From Flavobacterium sp. (GTDB lineage Bacteria; Bacteroidota; Bacteroidia; Flavobacteriales; Flavobacteriaceae), in NCBI RefSeq assembly GCF_021151785.1, contig NZ_JAGKWP010000006.1, positions 1-42,785 of the forward strand: DNA of 42,785 bases, written 5' to 3'. Positions 24,125-30,470 of the stretch are shown here, in pieces. Every line of letters starts with the position of its first letter. The stretch's first letter is position 1. The position numbers and the translations under genes were made by a program. The notes beneath the pieces are model-generated. The model ran no database searches. It was not told the DNA's origin and was given only the letters and a program-made list of their open reading frames with translations.

Positions 24125-25222
24125 ATGTTAAAAATGAAAATTAAACCATACTTAACTTTACTGTTAGGTTTTTTTAGTCTTGCAATTTCTTCTGCTCAAG
24201 ATAAGAAATTTGCCGTTCACACTATTGCTTTCTACAATTTAGAAAACTTATTTGACACTATAAATGATCCGAATAAAAATGACGAGGACTTCATTTATAC
24301 TAAAGAAAATTACAACAAAAAACTGAACAATATGGCTAAGGTAATTGCCCAAATTGGTACTGGTGAAAACCAAAACAATTCACCAGTTGTATTAGGTGTA
24401 GCCGAAGTTGAAAACAGAAAAGTTTTAGAGGATTTAGTTAAAAACCCTCAATTGAAAGATAAAAATTATGGAGTTGTTCATTTTGATTCTCCAGATAATC
24501 GTGGTATCGATTGTGGTTTCTTATATCAAAAGAAACATTTCACTCCTACAAGTTTCAAAAATTATCCTTTAATGATTACTGAAGACAATACCGATAAAAA
24601 ATCAAAGGACAAAGAAAAAGTAGACGACACAGATGATAACGTAGTAGATACTAAAACCAAAAGAATTTACACTCGTGATCAAATATTAATGACAGGTTTA
24701 TTAGACGGTGAAGAAATGCACTTCATTGTTAACCACTGGCCATCAAGAAGAGGTGGAGAAAGAAGAAGTAGCCCTCTTCGTGAAGCTGCCGCTGCATTAA
24801 ATAAAAAAATCATAGATTCTTTGCAAGCCATCAATCCAAATGCAAAAATTTTTACAATGGGTGATTTAAACGATGGACCCTTTAATAAAAGTGTAAAGGA
24901 AGTATTAGGCGCAAAAGGAGATGAAAAAGAGGTAAAACCATTAGGCTTATACAATCCAGCAGAAAAAATGTTAAAAAAAGGAATTGGAACACTAGCTCAC
25001 CGTGATGCTTGGGACTTCTTTGACCAAATTATTTTCACTGAACCACTTTTAAGAAAAGACTACACTTCTTGGAGATATTGGAAAGCAGGTGTATATAATA
25101 AACCTTTCATGATTCAACAAACAGGCCAATACAAAGGTTATGCCTTAAGAAATTCCTCTACAGAACCTGGTTTTTCTGACCACTTTCCTTCTTATATTTA
25201 TTTAATAAAAGAAATAAAATAA
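24125..25222 (+). CDS. Secreted endonuclease/exonuclease/phosphatase-family protein
   Basis: Exported metal-dependent phosphodiesterase of the EEP (DNase I-like) fold, 365 residues. The signal peptide runs to about residue 24 (ISSAQDK). Catalytic pieces are in order: AFYNLENLFD (Asn region, near 39), GVAEVENRKV (metal-ligand Glu, near 95), NHWPSRRGG (His, near 206), MGDLNDGPF (Asp and Asn, near 242), and GFSDHFP (terminal Asp-His, near 350). An acidic, lysine-rich insert (about residues 155-180) is low complexity. Either ATG (24125 or 24134) is possible. Divergent from the TonB-receptor operon, it may degrade extracellular DNA or RNA for that importer; phospholipase or other phosphatase activity is the alternative. 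Confidence 0.9.
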   Translation: MLKMKIKPYLTLLLGFFSLAISSAQDKKFAVHTIAFYNLENLFDTINDPNKNDEDFIYTKENYNKKLNNMAKVIAQIGTGENQNNSPVVLGVAEVENRKVLEDLVKNPQLKDKNYGVVHFDSPDNRGIDCGFLYQKKHFTPTSFKNYPLMITEDNTDKKSKDKEKVDDTDDNVVDTKTKRIYTRDQILMTGLLDGEEMHFIVNHWPSRRGGERRSSPLREAAAALNKKIIDSLQAINPNAKIFTMGDLNDGPFNKSVKEVLGAKGDEKEVKPLGLYNPAEKMLKKGIGTLAHRDAWDFFDQIIFTEPLLRKDYTSWRYWKAGVYNKPFMIQQTGQYKGYALRNSSTEPGFSDHFPSYIYLIKEIK

Positions 25223-25237
25223 TATAGTATAATAAAG

Positions 25238-25260
25238 TCCCGATTCATCGGGATTTTTTA
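25238..25260 (+). terminator. Intrinsic terminator of the nuclease gene
   Basis: Stem TCCCGAT / ATCGGGA with a two-base spacer, followed by a T run. The T run runs into the promoter element of the next gene. Confidence 0.85.
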
Positions 25261-25266
25261 TTTTTG
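25259..25266 (+). promoter_or_regulatory. Promoter -7 element (TATTTTTG) of the 3-hydroxyanthranilate dioxygenase gene
   Basis: TATTTTTG matches TAnnTTTG and lies 19 bases before the ATG at 25286, immediately after the upstream terminator. Confidence 0.5.
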
Positions 25267-25285
25267 TATATAAAATTAGTAAAAC

Positions 25286-25816
25286 ATGGGAGTAGCAAAA
25301 CCTTTTAATCTAACTAAATGGATAGAGGAAAATAAGCATTTATTAAAACCACCTGTAGCAAATAAAAATCTATACGTAGAATCTGAAGACTATATTGTAA
25401 TGGTTGTAGCAGGACCCAATGCGCGAAAAGATTACCATTATAACGAAACAGAAGAGTTATTCTATCAACTAGAGGGTGAAATTACAGTTTACATCCAAGA
25501 AGACGGTGAAAAAAAAGCCATGCATTTAGGACCAGGTGATATGTATTTAAATCCGGGTAAAATTCCCCACTCACCTTCAAGAACTCCAAATTCTATAGGA
25601 TTAGTTATTGAGAGAAAACGCAAACATTTACCCGTAAAGGATGGACTTCAATGGTATTGTGAAAAATGTAATCACAAACTACACGAAGTATATTTTGAAT
25701 TAAATAATATTGAAAAAGATTTTTTAAGCCACTTTAAAGACTTCTATTCATCTGAAGAAAAAAGAACGTGCGAAAAATGCGGCGCTATCATGGAAACAGA
25801 CCCTGCCTTTTTTTAA
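25286..25816 (+). CDS. 3-hydroxyanthranilate 3,4-dioxygenase
   Basis: Opens the ring of 3-hydroxyanthranilate to give the precursor of quinolinate in the kynurenine route of tryptophan breakdown and NAD synthesis. It is a cupin of 176 residues. The ferrous-iron ligands are His51 and Glu57 in YHYNETEELFYQ and His95 in IPHSPSRT, with the substrate-side Arg residues in GPNARKDY and SRTPNS. The C-terminal CEKCNHK...CEKCGA is the second, rubredoxin-like Cys4 iron site of the bacterial type. Its kynurenine-pathway neighbours (kynureninase, kynurenine monooxygenase) are not in this window. Confidence 0.94.
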   Translation: MGVAKPFNLTKWIEENKHLLKPPVANKNLYVESEDYIVMVVAGPNARKDYHYNETEELFYQLEGEITVYIQEDGEKKAMHLGPGDMYLNPGKIPHSPSRTPNSIGLVIERKRKHLPVKDGLQWYCEKCNHKLHEVYFELNNIEKDFLSHFKDFYSSEEKRTCEKCGAIMETDPAFF

Positions 25817-25849
25817 GCTTAATTTAACAACTAAATAAAAAACAAAAAA

Positions 25850-25857
25850 TACCTTTG
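25850..25857 (+). promoter_or_regulatory. Promoter -7 element (TACCTTTG) of corA
   Basis: TACCTTTG matches TAnnTTTG. Transcription would begin near 25862 and make a leader of about 90 bases before corA. The -33 region (around 25829) lacks a clear TTG. Confidence 0.55.
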
Positions 25858-25875
25858 ATTAAAATTTCCAACACC

Positions 25876-25908
25876 ATGGATGACAGTGAGAAACATTTAA
25901 AAATTTAA
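25876..25908 (+). CDS. Putative 10-residue leader peptide upstream of corA
   Basis: Ten-codon open frame ATG...TAA encoding MDDSEKHLKI, placed between the corA promoter element and the terminator that touches corA. Leader peptides with acidic or proline-rich starts are known to sense low magnesium at mgtA and corA in enterobacteria (MgtL, CorL) by changing ribosome progress. The resemblance here is positional and in the acidic start, not in sequence. There is no Shine-Dalgarno, as is usual in this group. So short a frame can arise by chance, so confidence is low. Confidence 0.35.
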   Translation: MDDSEKHLKI

Positions 25909-25913
25909 ATTCC

Positions 25914-25951
25914 GAATAACGTTTTGAAAAAATCGTTATTCTATTTTTTTT
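25914..25951 (+). terminator. Terminator/attenuator abutting the corA start codon
   Basis: Eight-bp perfect stem GAATAACG / CGTTATTC, followed by TA and eight T. The last T is the base before the corA ATG. A terminator in this place can only make sense if it is conditional (attenuation) or partly leaky for corA. It could also serve as a late terminator for the upstream dioxygenase gene. Confidence 0.75.
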
Positions 25952-26878
25952 ATGAAAACGATTTACAATTTCCAAAACAATATTTGTGAAACCACAACTA
26001 TTCAACAAAAAACATGGATTCATTTTTGCAATCCAACAGAAGAAGAAAGAAATGATTTACTTTCTAAATTTCAAATCCCGGAGGCCTTTTATAATGATAT
26101 AGAAGACAACAATGAACGTCCTCGTATCGAAATAGAAGGCGATTGGAATTTAATCATCATTCGTATACCCGTAAAAAACAACGACGACAAACTACCTTTC
26201 AGCACTGTCCCACTTGGTATTCTGTTTGATAATAATTTATTCATCACTCTAACTTTTAGTGAATCTGAACTAATTGAAGATTTTGTCAATCACACAAAAA
26301 AGAAAAAAAACACCATATCAAGTCACTTTGATCTTGTTTTCAAATTATTATTATCTTCAAGTGTATGGTATCTTAAATATTTAAAACAAATCAATTTACG
26401 AATTAAGATAGCAGAGGATAATTTAGAAAAATCAATCAAAAACGAAGAATTACAAGCGCTTTTACAAATTGAAAAATGTTTAGTTTTTTTCATAACATCG
26501 ATCAAAGGGAATGAAATCCTCTTTAAAAGAATAAAAAAACTCAAAAACCATAATGAAATTTTTAATGAGGAATTACTAGAAGATGTAGAAATTGAATTAC
26601 TTCAAGCGGAGGAAACAGCCAACATATATAGTTCCATTTTAACAGGCATGATGGATGCTTATGCTTCTGTCATTTCAAACAATTTGAATATTATAATGAA
26701 ACGATTAACATCTACATCCATTATATTAATGATTCCAACTTTAATTGCTAGTTTTTATGGCATGAACGTACCTAATGCATTAGAAAACAATCCACTAGGC
26801 TTATTTATTATCATGATTTGCTCTTTACTCTTATCTATAATTGGAGTGTTTTTATTTAAGAAAAAGAACATGTTTTAA
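25952..26878 (+). CDS. corA: CorA-family magnesium/divalent-metal transporter
   Basis: Inner-membrane Mg2+ (or Co2+/Ni2+) channel of the CorA-MIT superfamily, 308 residues. A cytoplasmic alpha/beta domain (residues 1-140) is followed by long helices (about 140-245). Two C-terminal membrane segments (about 250-269 and 282-302) are joined by the signature loop containing G270-M271-N272. A basic tail KKKNMF ends the protein, as expected for the pore helix exit. It is preceded by an unusual leader with a possible peptide and a terminator (see neighbouring entries), suggesting control by premature termination. Confidence 0.93.
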   Translation: MKTIYNFQNNICETTTIQQKTWIHFCNPTEEERNDLLSKFQIPEAFYNDIEDNNERPRIEIEGDWNLIIIRIPVKNNDDKLPFSTVPLGILFDNNLFITLTFSESELIEDFVNHTKKKKNTISSHFDLVFKLLLSSSVWYLKYLKQINLRIKIAEDNLEKSIKNEELQALLQIEKCLVFFITSIKGNEILFKRIKKLKNHNEIFNEELLEDVEIELLQAEETANIYSSILTGMMDAYASVISNNLNIIMKRLTSTSIILMIPTLIASFYGMNVPNALENNPLGLFIIMICSLLLSIIGVFLFKKKNMF

Positions 26879-26903
26879 CAATACAAATGTTTTAATTAAC
26901 TAA

Positions 26904-26935
26904 TTGAAATTATTACTAATAAAAAACTATATTTG
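26904..26935 (+). promoter_or_regulatory. Promoter of the aminoadipate-semialdehyde dehydrogenase gene
   Basis: TTG (26904-26906), a 21-bp spacer and TATATTTG (26928-26935) fit both Bacteroidota promoter elements. The start codon is 36 bases further on. Confidence 0.65.
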
Positions 26936-26970
26936 CTAAAAAAATAACAAACTCACTAAATAAAGTTACA

Positions 26971-28524
26971 ATGTCAACAATAGCGCAACAATTCGGTATT
27001 GCCGAAGCACTTCAACAATTAGGCGTAAAAGAGATTAATGCTGGTTCTTCAACAGGCTCTAATTGGTTTGCCAATGGTGAAATTATTGAATCTTATTCAC
27101 CAGTAGACGGACAATTAATAGGAAAAGTTCAAGCAACTACAGCAGCTGATTATGAAAAAGTAATGTCAGCAGCTACAGAGGCATTCAAAGTTTTTAGAGC
27201 CATGCCAGCTCCAAAAAGAGGAGAAATCGTTCGTCAATTCGGAAATAAATTAAGAGAATTAAAAGAACCTCTGGGAAAATTAGTTTCTTATGAAATGGGG
27301 AAATCATTACAAGAGGGTTACGGTGAAGTTCAAGAAATGATTGATATCTGTGACTTTGCTGTAGGTTTATCGCGTCAATTAAACGGACAAGTAATTCCTT
27401 CTGAAAGACCTGGTCACGTAATGCGTGAGCAATGGCACCCAATTGGTGTAGTAGGTATTATTTCTGCTTTCAATTTTCCAGTTGCGGTTTGGTCTTGGAA
27501 CACTGCTTTAGCTTGGATTTGCGGTGATGTGTGTGTATGGAAAGCTTCTGAAAAAGCACCTTTGTGCTCTATCGCTTGTCAAAATATAATTGCCGACATC
27601 TTAAAAGAAAACGGATTACCTGAAGGTATCTCTTGTATTGTAAATGGAGATTATAAAGTAGGTGAAATGATTACTACTGACACTCGTATTCCTTTAGTTT
27701 CTGCTACAGGTTCTACCAGAATGGGAAGAATTGTAGGCGCTAAAGTTGCGGAGCGTTTTGGTAAATCATTATTAGAATTAGGAGGTAACAACGCTATTAT
27801 TATTACGCCTACTGCCGACTTAAAAGTGGTGGTTCCAGGTGCTGTATTTGGTGCTGTGGGTACTTGTGGACAACGTTGTACTTCCACACGTCGTTTAATT
27901 ATTCATGAATCAGTTTATGATACTGTTCGCGATGCAATTGTGGGTGCGTATGGTCAAATCAAAATTGGCAATCCATTAGACGAGAAAAACCACGTAGGTC
28001 CATTAATCGATACAGATGCGGTTAACACGTATTTAGCGGCTATTGAAAAAGCAAAGGCAGAAGGCGGAAACGTTTTAGTAGAAGGTGGTGTACTAACTGG
28101 TGAAGGTTTTGAAAGTGGATGTTACGTAAAACCCGCTATCATTGAAGCTGAAAATCATTTCGAGATAGTTCAACACGAAACATTTGCCCCAATTTTATAC
28201 TTAATGAAATATAGCGGAGAAGTAGAAAATGCTATTGAACTACAAAATGGAGTTGCACAAGGTTTATCTTCTTCAATCATGACTAACAGCATGAAAGAAG
28301 CAGAGAAATTCTTGTCTTACGCAGGATCAGATTGTGGTATTGCTAACGTAAACATCGGAACTTCTGGTGCTGAAATTGGTGGTGCTTTTGGTGGTGAAAA
28401 AGAAACAGGTGGTGGCCGTGAATCAGGTTCTGATGCATGGAAAGTGTACATGAGAAGACAAACCAATACAGTTAACTATTCAGATCAATTACCTTTAGCA
28501 CAAGGCATTAAATTTGATTTGTAA
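26971..28524 (+). CDS. L-aminoadipate-semialdehyde dehydrogenase (ALDH7 family)
   Basis: NAD-dependent aldehyde dehydrogenase of the antiquitin/ALDH7 type, which oxidises alpha-aminoadipate semialdehyde in lysine catabolism. The 517 residues show SERPGHVMREQWHPIGVVG (about 142-160), the NAD-binding SATGSTRMGR (near 247), and the general base Glu in LLELGGNNA (near 271). The catalytic Cys303 is in GTCGQRCTSTRR. The C-terminal GTSGAEIGGAFGGEKETGGG(R)ES segment is distinctive of this subfamily. Other lysine-degradation genes are not adjacent. A strong terminator follows. Confidence 0.92.
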   Translation: MSTIAQQFGIAEALQQLGVKEINAGSSTGSNWFANGEIIESYSPVDGQLIGKVQATTAADYEKVMSAATEAFKVFRAMPAPKRGEIVRQFGNKLRELKEPLGKLVSYEMGKSLQEGYGEVQEMIDICDFAVGLSRQLNGQVIPSERPGHVMREQWHPIGVVGIISAFNFPVAVWSWNTALAWICGDVCVWKASEKAPLCSIACQNIIADILKENGLPEGISCIVNGDYKVGEMITTDTRIPLVSATGSTRMGRIVGAKVAERFGKSLLELGGNNAIIITPTADLKVVVPGAVFGAVGTCGQRCTSTRRLIIHESVYDTVRDAIVGAYGQIKIGNPLDEKNHVGPLIDTDAVNTYLAAIEKAKAEGGNVLVEGGVLTGEGFESGCYVKPAIIEAENHFEIVQHETFAPILYLMKYSGEVENAIELQNGVAQGLSSSIMTNSMKEAEKFLSYAGSDCGIANVNIGTSGAEIGGAFGGEKETGGGRESGSDAWKVYMRRQTNTVNYSDQLPLAQGIKFDL

Positions 28525-28552
28525 TTTAGTGATTAGTTACTTTTAGATATAG

Positions 28553-28584
28553 AAAAGCCCTGCAATAACTTGCAGGGCTTTTTA
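28553..28584 (+). terminator. Intrinsic terminator after the aldehyde dehydrogenase gene
   Basis: Twelve-bp stem AAAAGCCCTGCA / TGCAGGGCTTTT with a six-base loop and trailing T residues. Confidence 0.92.
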
Positions 28585-28739
28585 CTGTTTTATTTTATAT
28601 ATATGAAGTGTAATTCTGTACGTATGATATGAAAATTTAAAAAAATTAAACTATTAACTCTTTAGCTTATTAATATTAAAAGCTAACAGCTTCCGTTACT
28701 GATTGAATCATTTACTTTGATTAACTGCTGGGGGCATTC
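28585..28739. other. Non-coding gap with a weak inverted repeat
   Basis: AT-rich 155-bp stretch between the aldehyde dehydrogenase terminator and the end of the frameshifted lipoprotein gene. It contains the inverted repeat TTAGCTT / AAGCTAA (28662-28668 and 28680-28686). On the minus strand this could weakly terminate the lipoprotein transcript, though no T run follows directly. I see no coding potential. Confidence 0.4.
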
Positions 28740-29230
28740 TCATTTATTTGTTTTTGTTACTTCATCATATTTTAATTCAATTTTTCTGTTACCTTCAAAT
28801 TCTACAATTACCAAGTTTGAATTTACCCCAATTATTTTTCCGTCCGTTAGTTTTCCTTTTCTTTTAAAAACAACACTATCACCAACACTTAAAATTACTT
28901 TTGCATTTGCTTCAGTTGATATATTTATTAAAGTATTTTGAGTTCCCCAAACATCACCAATTATTTTAACTTTTTTCCGTTACTCTTTACGTAAACTTTG
29001 ACATTTCGTAAAAATTCACCTTCATATTTTTTAGTTAAATTATCAACTGCTTGTTCCATTGCATCCGCATCTGCTTTGGCAACTGCTTCAACTTCACGAA
29101 TTAATAAAGTATACTTTTTACTATCATCAATATTTCTATTTCCGATAGTTGTTAAATCTCCAATTCTGTTCCAACTTCCACAACTTGCTAAAGATAAAGT
29201 TAATCCTAAAATTATAATTTTATTTTTCAT
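28740..29230 (-). pseudogene. Lipoprotein gene interrupted at an A_AAA_AAG heptamer (frameshifted or recoded)
   Basis: The zero frame starts at ATG 29230 and stops at 28961, giving an 89-residue lipoprotein with lipobox SLASC (Cys17). At 28970-28976 the minus strand reads A AAA AAG in phase with the codons. A -1 slip there continues, without another stop, for 76 codons to a TGA at 28740, giving 163 residues. The extension (VKIIGDVWGTQNTLINI..., then GDSVVFKRKGKLTDGKIIGV) looks like genuine protein with a small SH3-like beta domain. One extra A would also restore the frame. So this is a recoded gene, a phase-variable or mutated gene, or a sequencing error. Function is unknown. It is the second gene of a lipoprotein operon. 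Confidence 0.7.
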
Positions 29231-29241
29231 TCTGTTTTTGA

Positions 29242-29673
29242 TTAGTTTACAATTATTGAACTTGTTGCCATTGTTCCTTTGGCTAGATTTGTTTGATAAT
29301 GAGTTACGCTTTTCCAAGTGTAACCTCCTGAGCCATTAGAAACAAATGCTTCAAAATAATAAGTAGTTGGAGTGTTGCTAGTAATCATTGCGTTTAAATC
29401 AAAATAAGCTAAACCACTTGCATCTGTTGTTACTTGTTTTTTTATTGGCGGCAAGGTACTTATTGAAGTTACAGGTTGGTCAAACATCATAATAATGTAA
29501 TTTGGTTTTGGAACACCTGCTGATGTTGTTGCCGTTAATTTAACCCAAGTGCTTGTTGTTGTAGACGAACCACCATTAGTTTCTATTGAACTTGAATCAT
29601 CATCCTTTGAGCAAGAAATTGTAAAAATTGTTACTAGTACTAAAATTGTTACTTTCAAAAATTTTGTTTTCAT
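29242..29673 (-). CDS. Small surface lipoprotein of unknown function
   Basis: Lipoprotein of 143 residues. The signal ends in FTISC (Cys21), followed by SKDDDSSS, an acidic stretch fitting the Bacteroidota lipoprotein surface-export signal, so it is probably displayed outside the cell. A Ser/Thr/Gly-rich linker (about 28-42) leads to a beta-rich domain (WVKLTATTSAGVPKPNYIIMMF ... GLAYFDLNAM ... YYFEAFVSNG) resembling Ig-like or carboxypeptidase-regulatory-like sandwiches. I do not recognise the family. It lies 11 bases before the frameshifted lipoprotein gene and is probably co-transcribed with it. Confidence 0.75.
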   Translation of the reverse strand: MKTKFLKVTILVLVTIFTISCSKDDDSSSIETNGGSSTTTSTWVKLTATTSAGVPKPNYIIMMFDQPVTSISTLPPIKKQVTTDASGLAYFDLNAMITSNTPTTYYFEAFVSNGSGGYTWKSVTHYQTNLAKGTMATSSIIVN

Positions 29674-29697
29674 TAAAAAAGATTTTGTTTTTTTTGC

Positions 29698-29793
29698 TTA
29701 CTTTATTTTATGCTTTTTGATGTAAAAGTCATTTTTGGCTTTCGGTTTTTCAGCTAATTTCCAGCCATTAACAAATATTTTGTTCTCGTTAAA
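29698..29793 (-). pseudogene. Coding remnant (C-terminal fragment of a lost gene)
   Basis: On the minus strand a 31-codon open stretch without a start codon encodes NENKIFVNGWKLAEKP and then KAKNDFYIKKHKIK before a TAA. It looks like the natural C-terminus of a protein, but two stop codons (TAG, TGA) stand immediately upstream in frame. It may be a decayed end of a gene or chance. The similarity in composition to real protein is suggestive only. Confidence 0.3.
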
Positions 29794-29928
29794 TCACTAA
29801 AAAGTTCTCTTTCAAGATTGTTCTTCAATAAAAATGCAAAATTTACTTTAGTTTAATTTAATTAAGCAAAAGAGCTACACAAATCTAACAAATAATTTTA
29901 TCATTATTTACAAATATTTATCTTTTTG

Positions 29929-29946
29929 TTTACATATTCGTGTAAA
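29929..29946. promoter_or_regulatory. Inverted repeat TTTACA-N6-TGTAAA upstream of the XRE gene
   Basis: Six-bp perfect arms with a 6-bp spacer, centred about 53 bases upstream of the XRE gene start. Size and symmetry fit a dimeric HTH operator. Confidence 0.4.
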
Positions 29947-29963
29947 ATGCGTAATTTTACCTA

Positions 29964-29975
29964 CTCACAAGTGAG
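29964..29975. promoter_or_regulatory. Inverted repeat CTCAC-AA-GTGAG within the XRE promoter
   Basis: Five-bp perfect arms with a 2-bp centre, located between the expected -33 position and the -7 element TAATTTTG. This is a placement typical of repressor operators and may serve autoregulation. Confidence 0.45.
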
Positions 29976-29977
29976 CA

Positions 29978-29985
29978 TAATTTTG
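29978..29985 (+). promoter_or_regulatory. Promoter -7 element (TAATTTTG) of the XRE gene
   Basis: TAATTTTG matches TAnnTTTG and ends five bases before the ATG at 29990, predicting a transcript that starts at or next to the start codon (leaderless). Confidence 0.55.
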
Positions 29986-29989
29986 TATT

Positions 29990-30304
29990 ATGCAACATAG
30001 AGGTGAAATCATAAAAGAAGCAGTGTACAAAAGTGGCTTTCCTATTACGGAACTGGCTAAAAGAATGGGTAAAAGTAGAAGATGGGTCTATCTAGTATTT
30101 GAAAATCCAACAGTATCTATTGATATTCTGTTGCAGATAGGAAAGATAATACATCATGACTTTTCATTAGAAATTGACACCATAAAACCTCATGTAATAA
30201 ATGAAACACCTATAAATTATTCTAAGGAAGAAGAGTATTGGAAAAACAAGTACTTGCAATTACTAGAAGAATACAATAAATTATTGAAAGACTTAAAAAA
30301 ATAA
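29990..30304 (+). CDS. XRE-family helix-turn-helix protein with coiled-coil tail
   Basis: Small DNA-binding protein of 104 residues. Residues about 5-60 form a Cro/CI-type HTH: EIIKEAVYKSGFPITELAKRMGKSRRWVYLVFENP, with recognition helix around KSRRWVYLVFE. The C-terminal part (about 75-104, EEEYWKNKYLQLLEEYNKLLKDLKK) is a predicted coiled coil that could mediate dimerisation. No toxin gene is adjacent, so a toxin-antitoxin role is not supported. Two inverted repeats overlap its promoter, suggesting self-regulation. It lies in an accessory-looking patch between housekeeping genes. Confidence 0.85.
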   Translation: MQHRGEIIKEAVYKSGFPITELAKRMGKSRRWVYLVFENPTVSIDILLQIGKIIHHDFSLEIDTIKPHVINETPINYSKEEEYWKNKYLQLLEEYNKLLKDLKK

Positions 30305-30381
30305 AAACAAAATCCCAATTCTCCTTTAATCCAACTATATAAAAAAGTTGACAATAGAAATTACTTGACTTTTCTTTTCAT

Positions 30382-30418
30382 AAAAAAGCCCCCAAATAGT
30401 GTCTAACTTTTTGGAGGC
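30382..30418 (-). terminator. Intrinsic terminator of the PhnA-like gene (minus strand)
   Basis: Stem GCCCCCAAA / TTTGGAGGC (one mismatch) with a 13-base loop. On the minus strand it is followed by six T, downstream of the PhnA-like gene end. Confidence 0.75.
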
Positions 30419-30470
30419 AGTGCTGTTTAATTTATCGAGACTTTTTATTATCTCATCAGTACATGGAAAA

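Larger units (their letters stand above)
29674..29989. other. 316-bp intergenic region with remnant and regulatory palindromes
   Basis: This gap holds the 31-codon remnant described separately (29698-29793), an AT-rich middle part with nothing I can identify (29800-29925), and then the regulatory region of the XRE gene with two inverted repeats and a -7 element (29929-29985). Confidence 0.6.

Noticed and set aside
24601..24670. Acidic/lysine-rich insert in the EEP nuclease as a frameshift or repeat expansion
   Set aside because: The frame stays open with catalytic motifs on both sides in order; it is a low-complexity loop.
28717..28941. Plus-strand open frame of 74 codons
   Set aside because: It is the antisense of the -1 extension of the lipoprotein gene and has a composition (many Phe, Ser, Pro) typical of a shadow frame.
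29231..29317. N-terminal extension of the frameshifted lipoprotein (29 residues from 29317)
   Set aside because: It overlaps the preceding lipoprotein gene and precedes a clear lipoprotein signal peptide, so the start at 29230 is right.
29990..30304. Toxin-antitoxin module around the XRE gene
   Set aside because: No toxin-like or second small gene is adjacent on either strand; the neighbours are lipoprotein and PhnA-like genes on the other strand.
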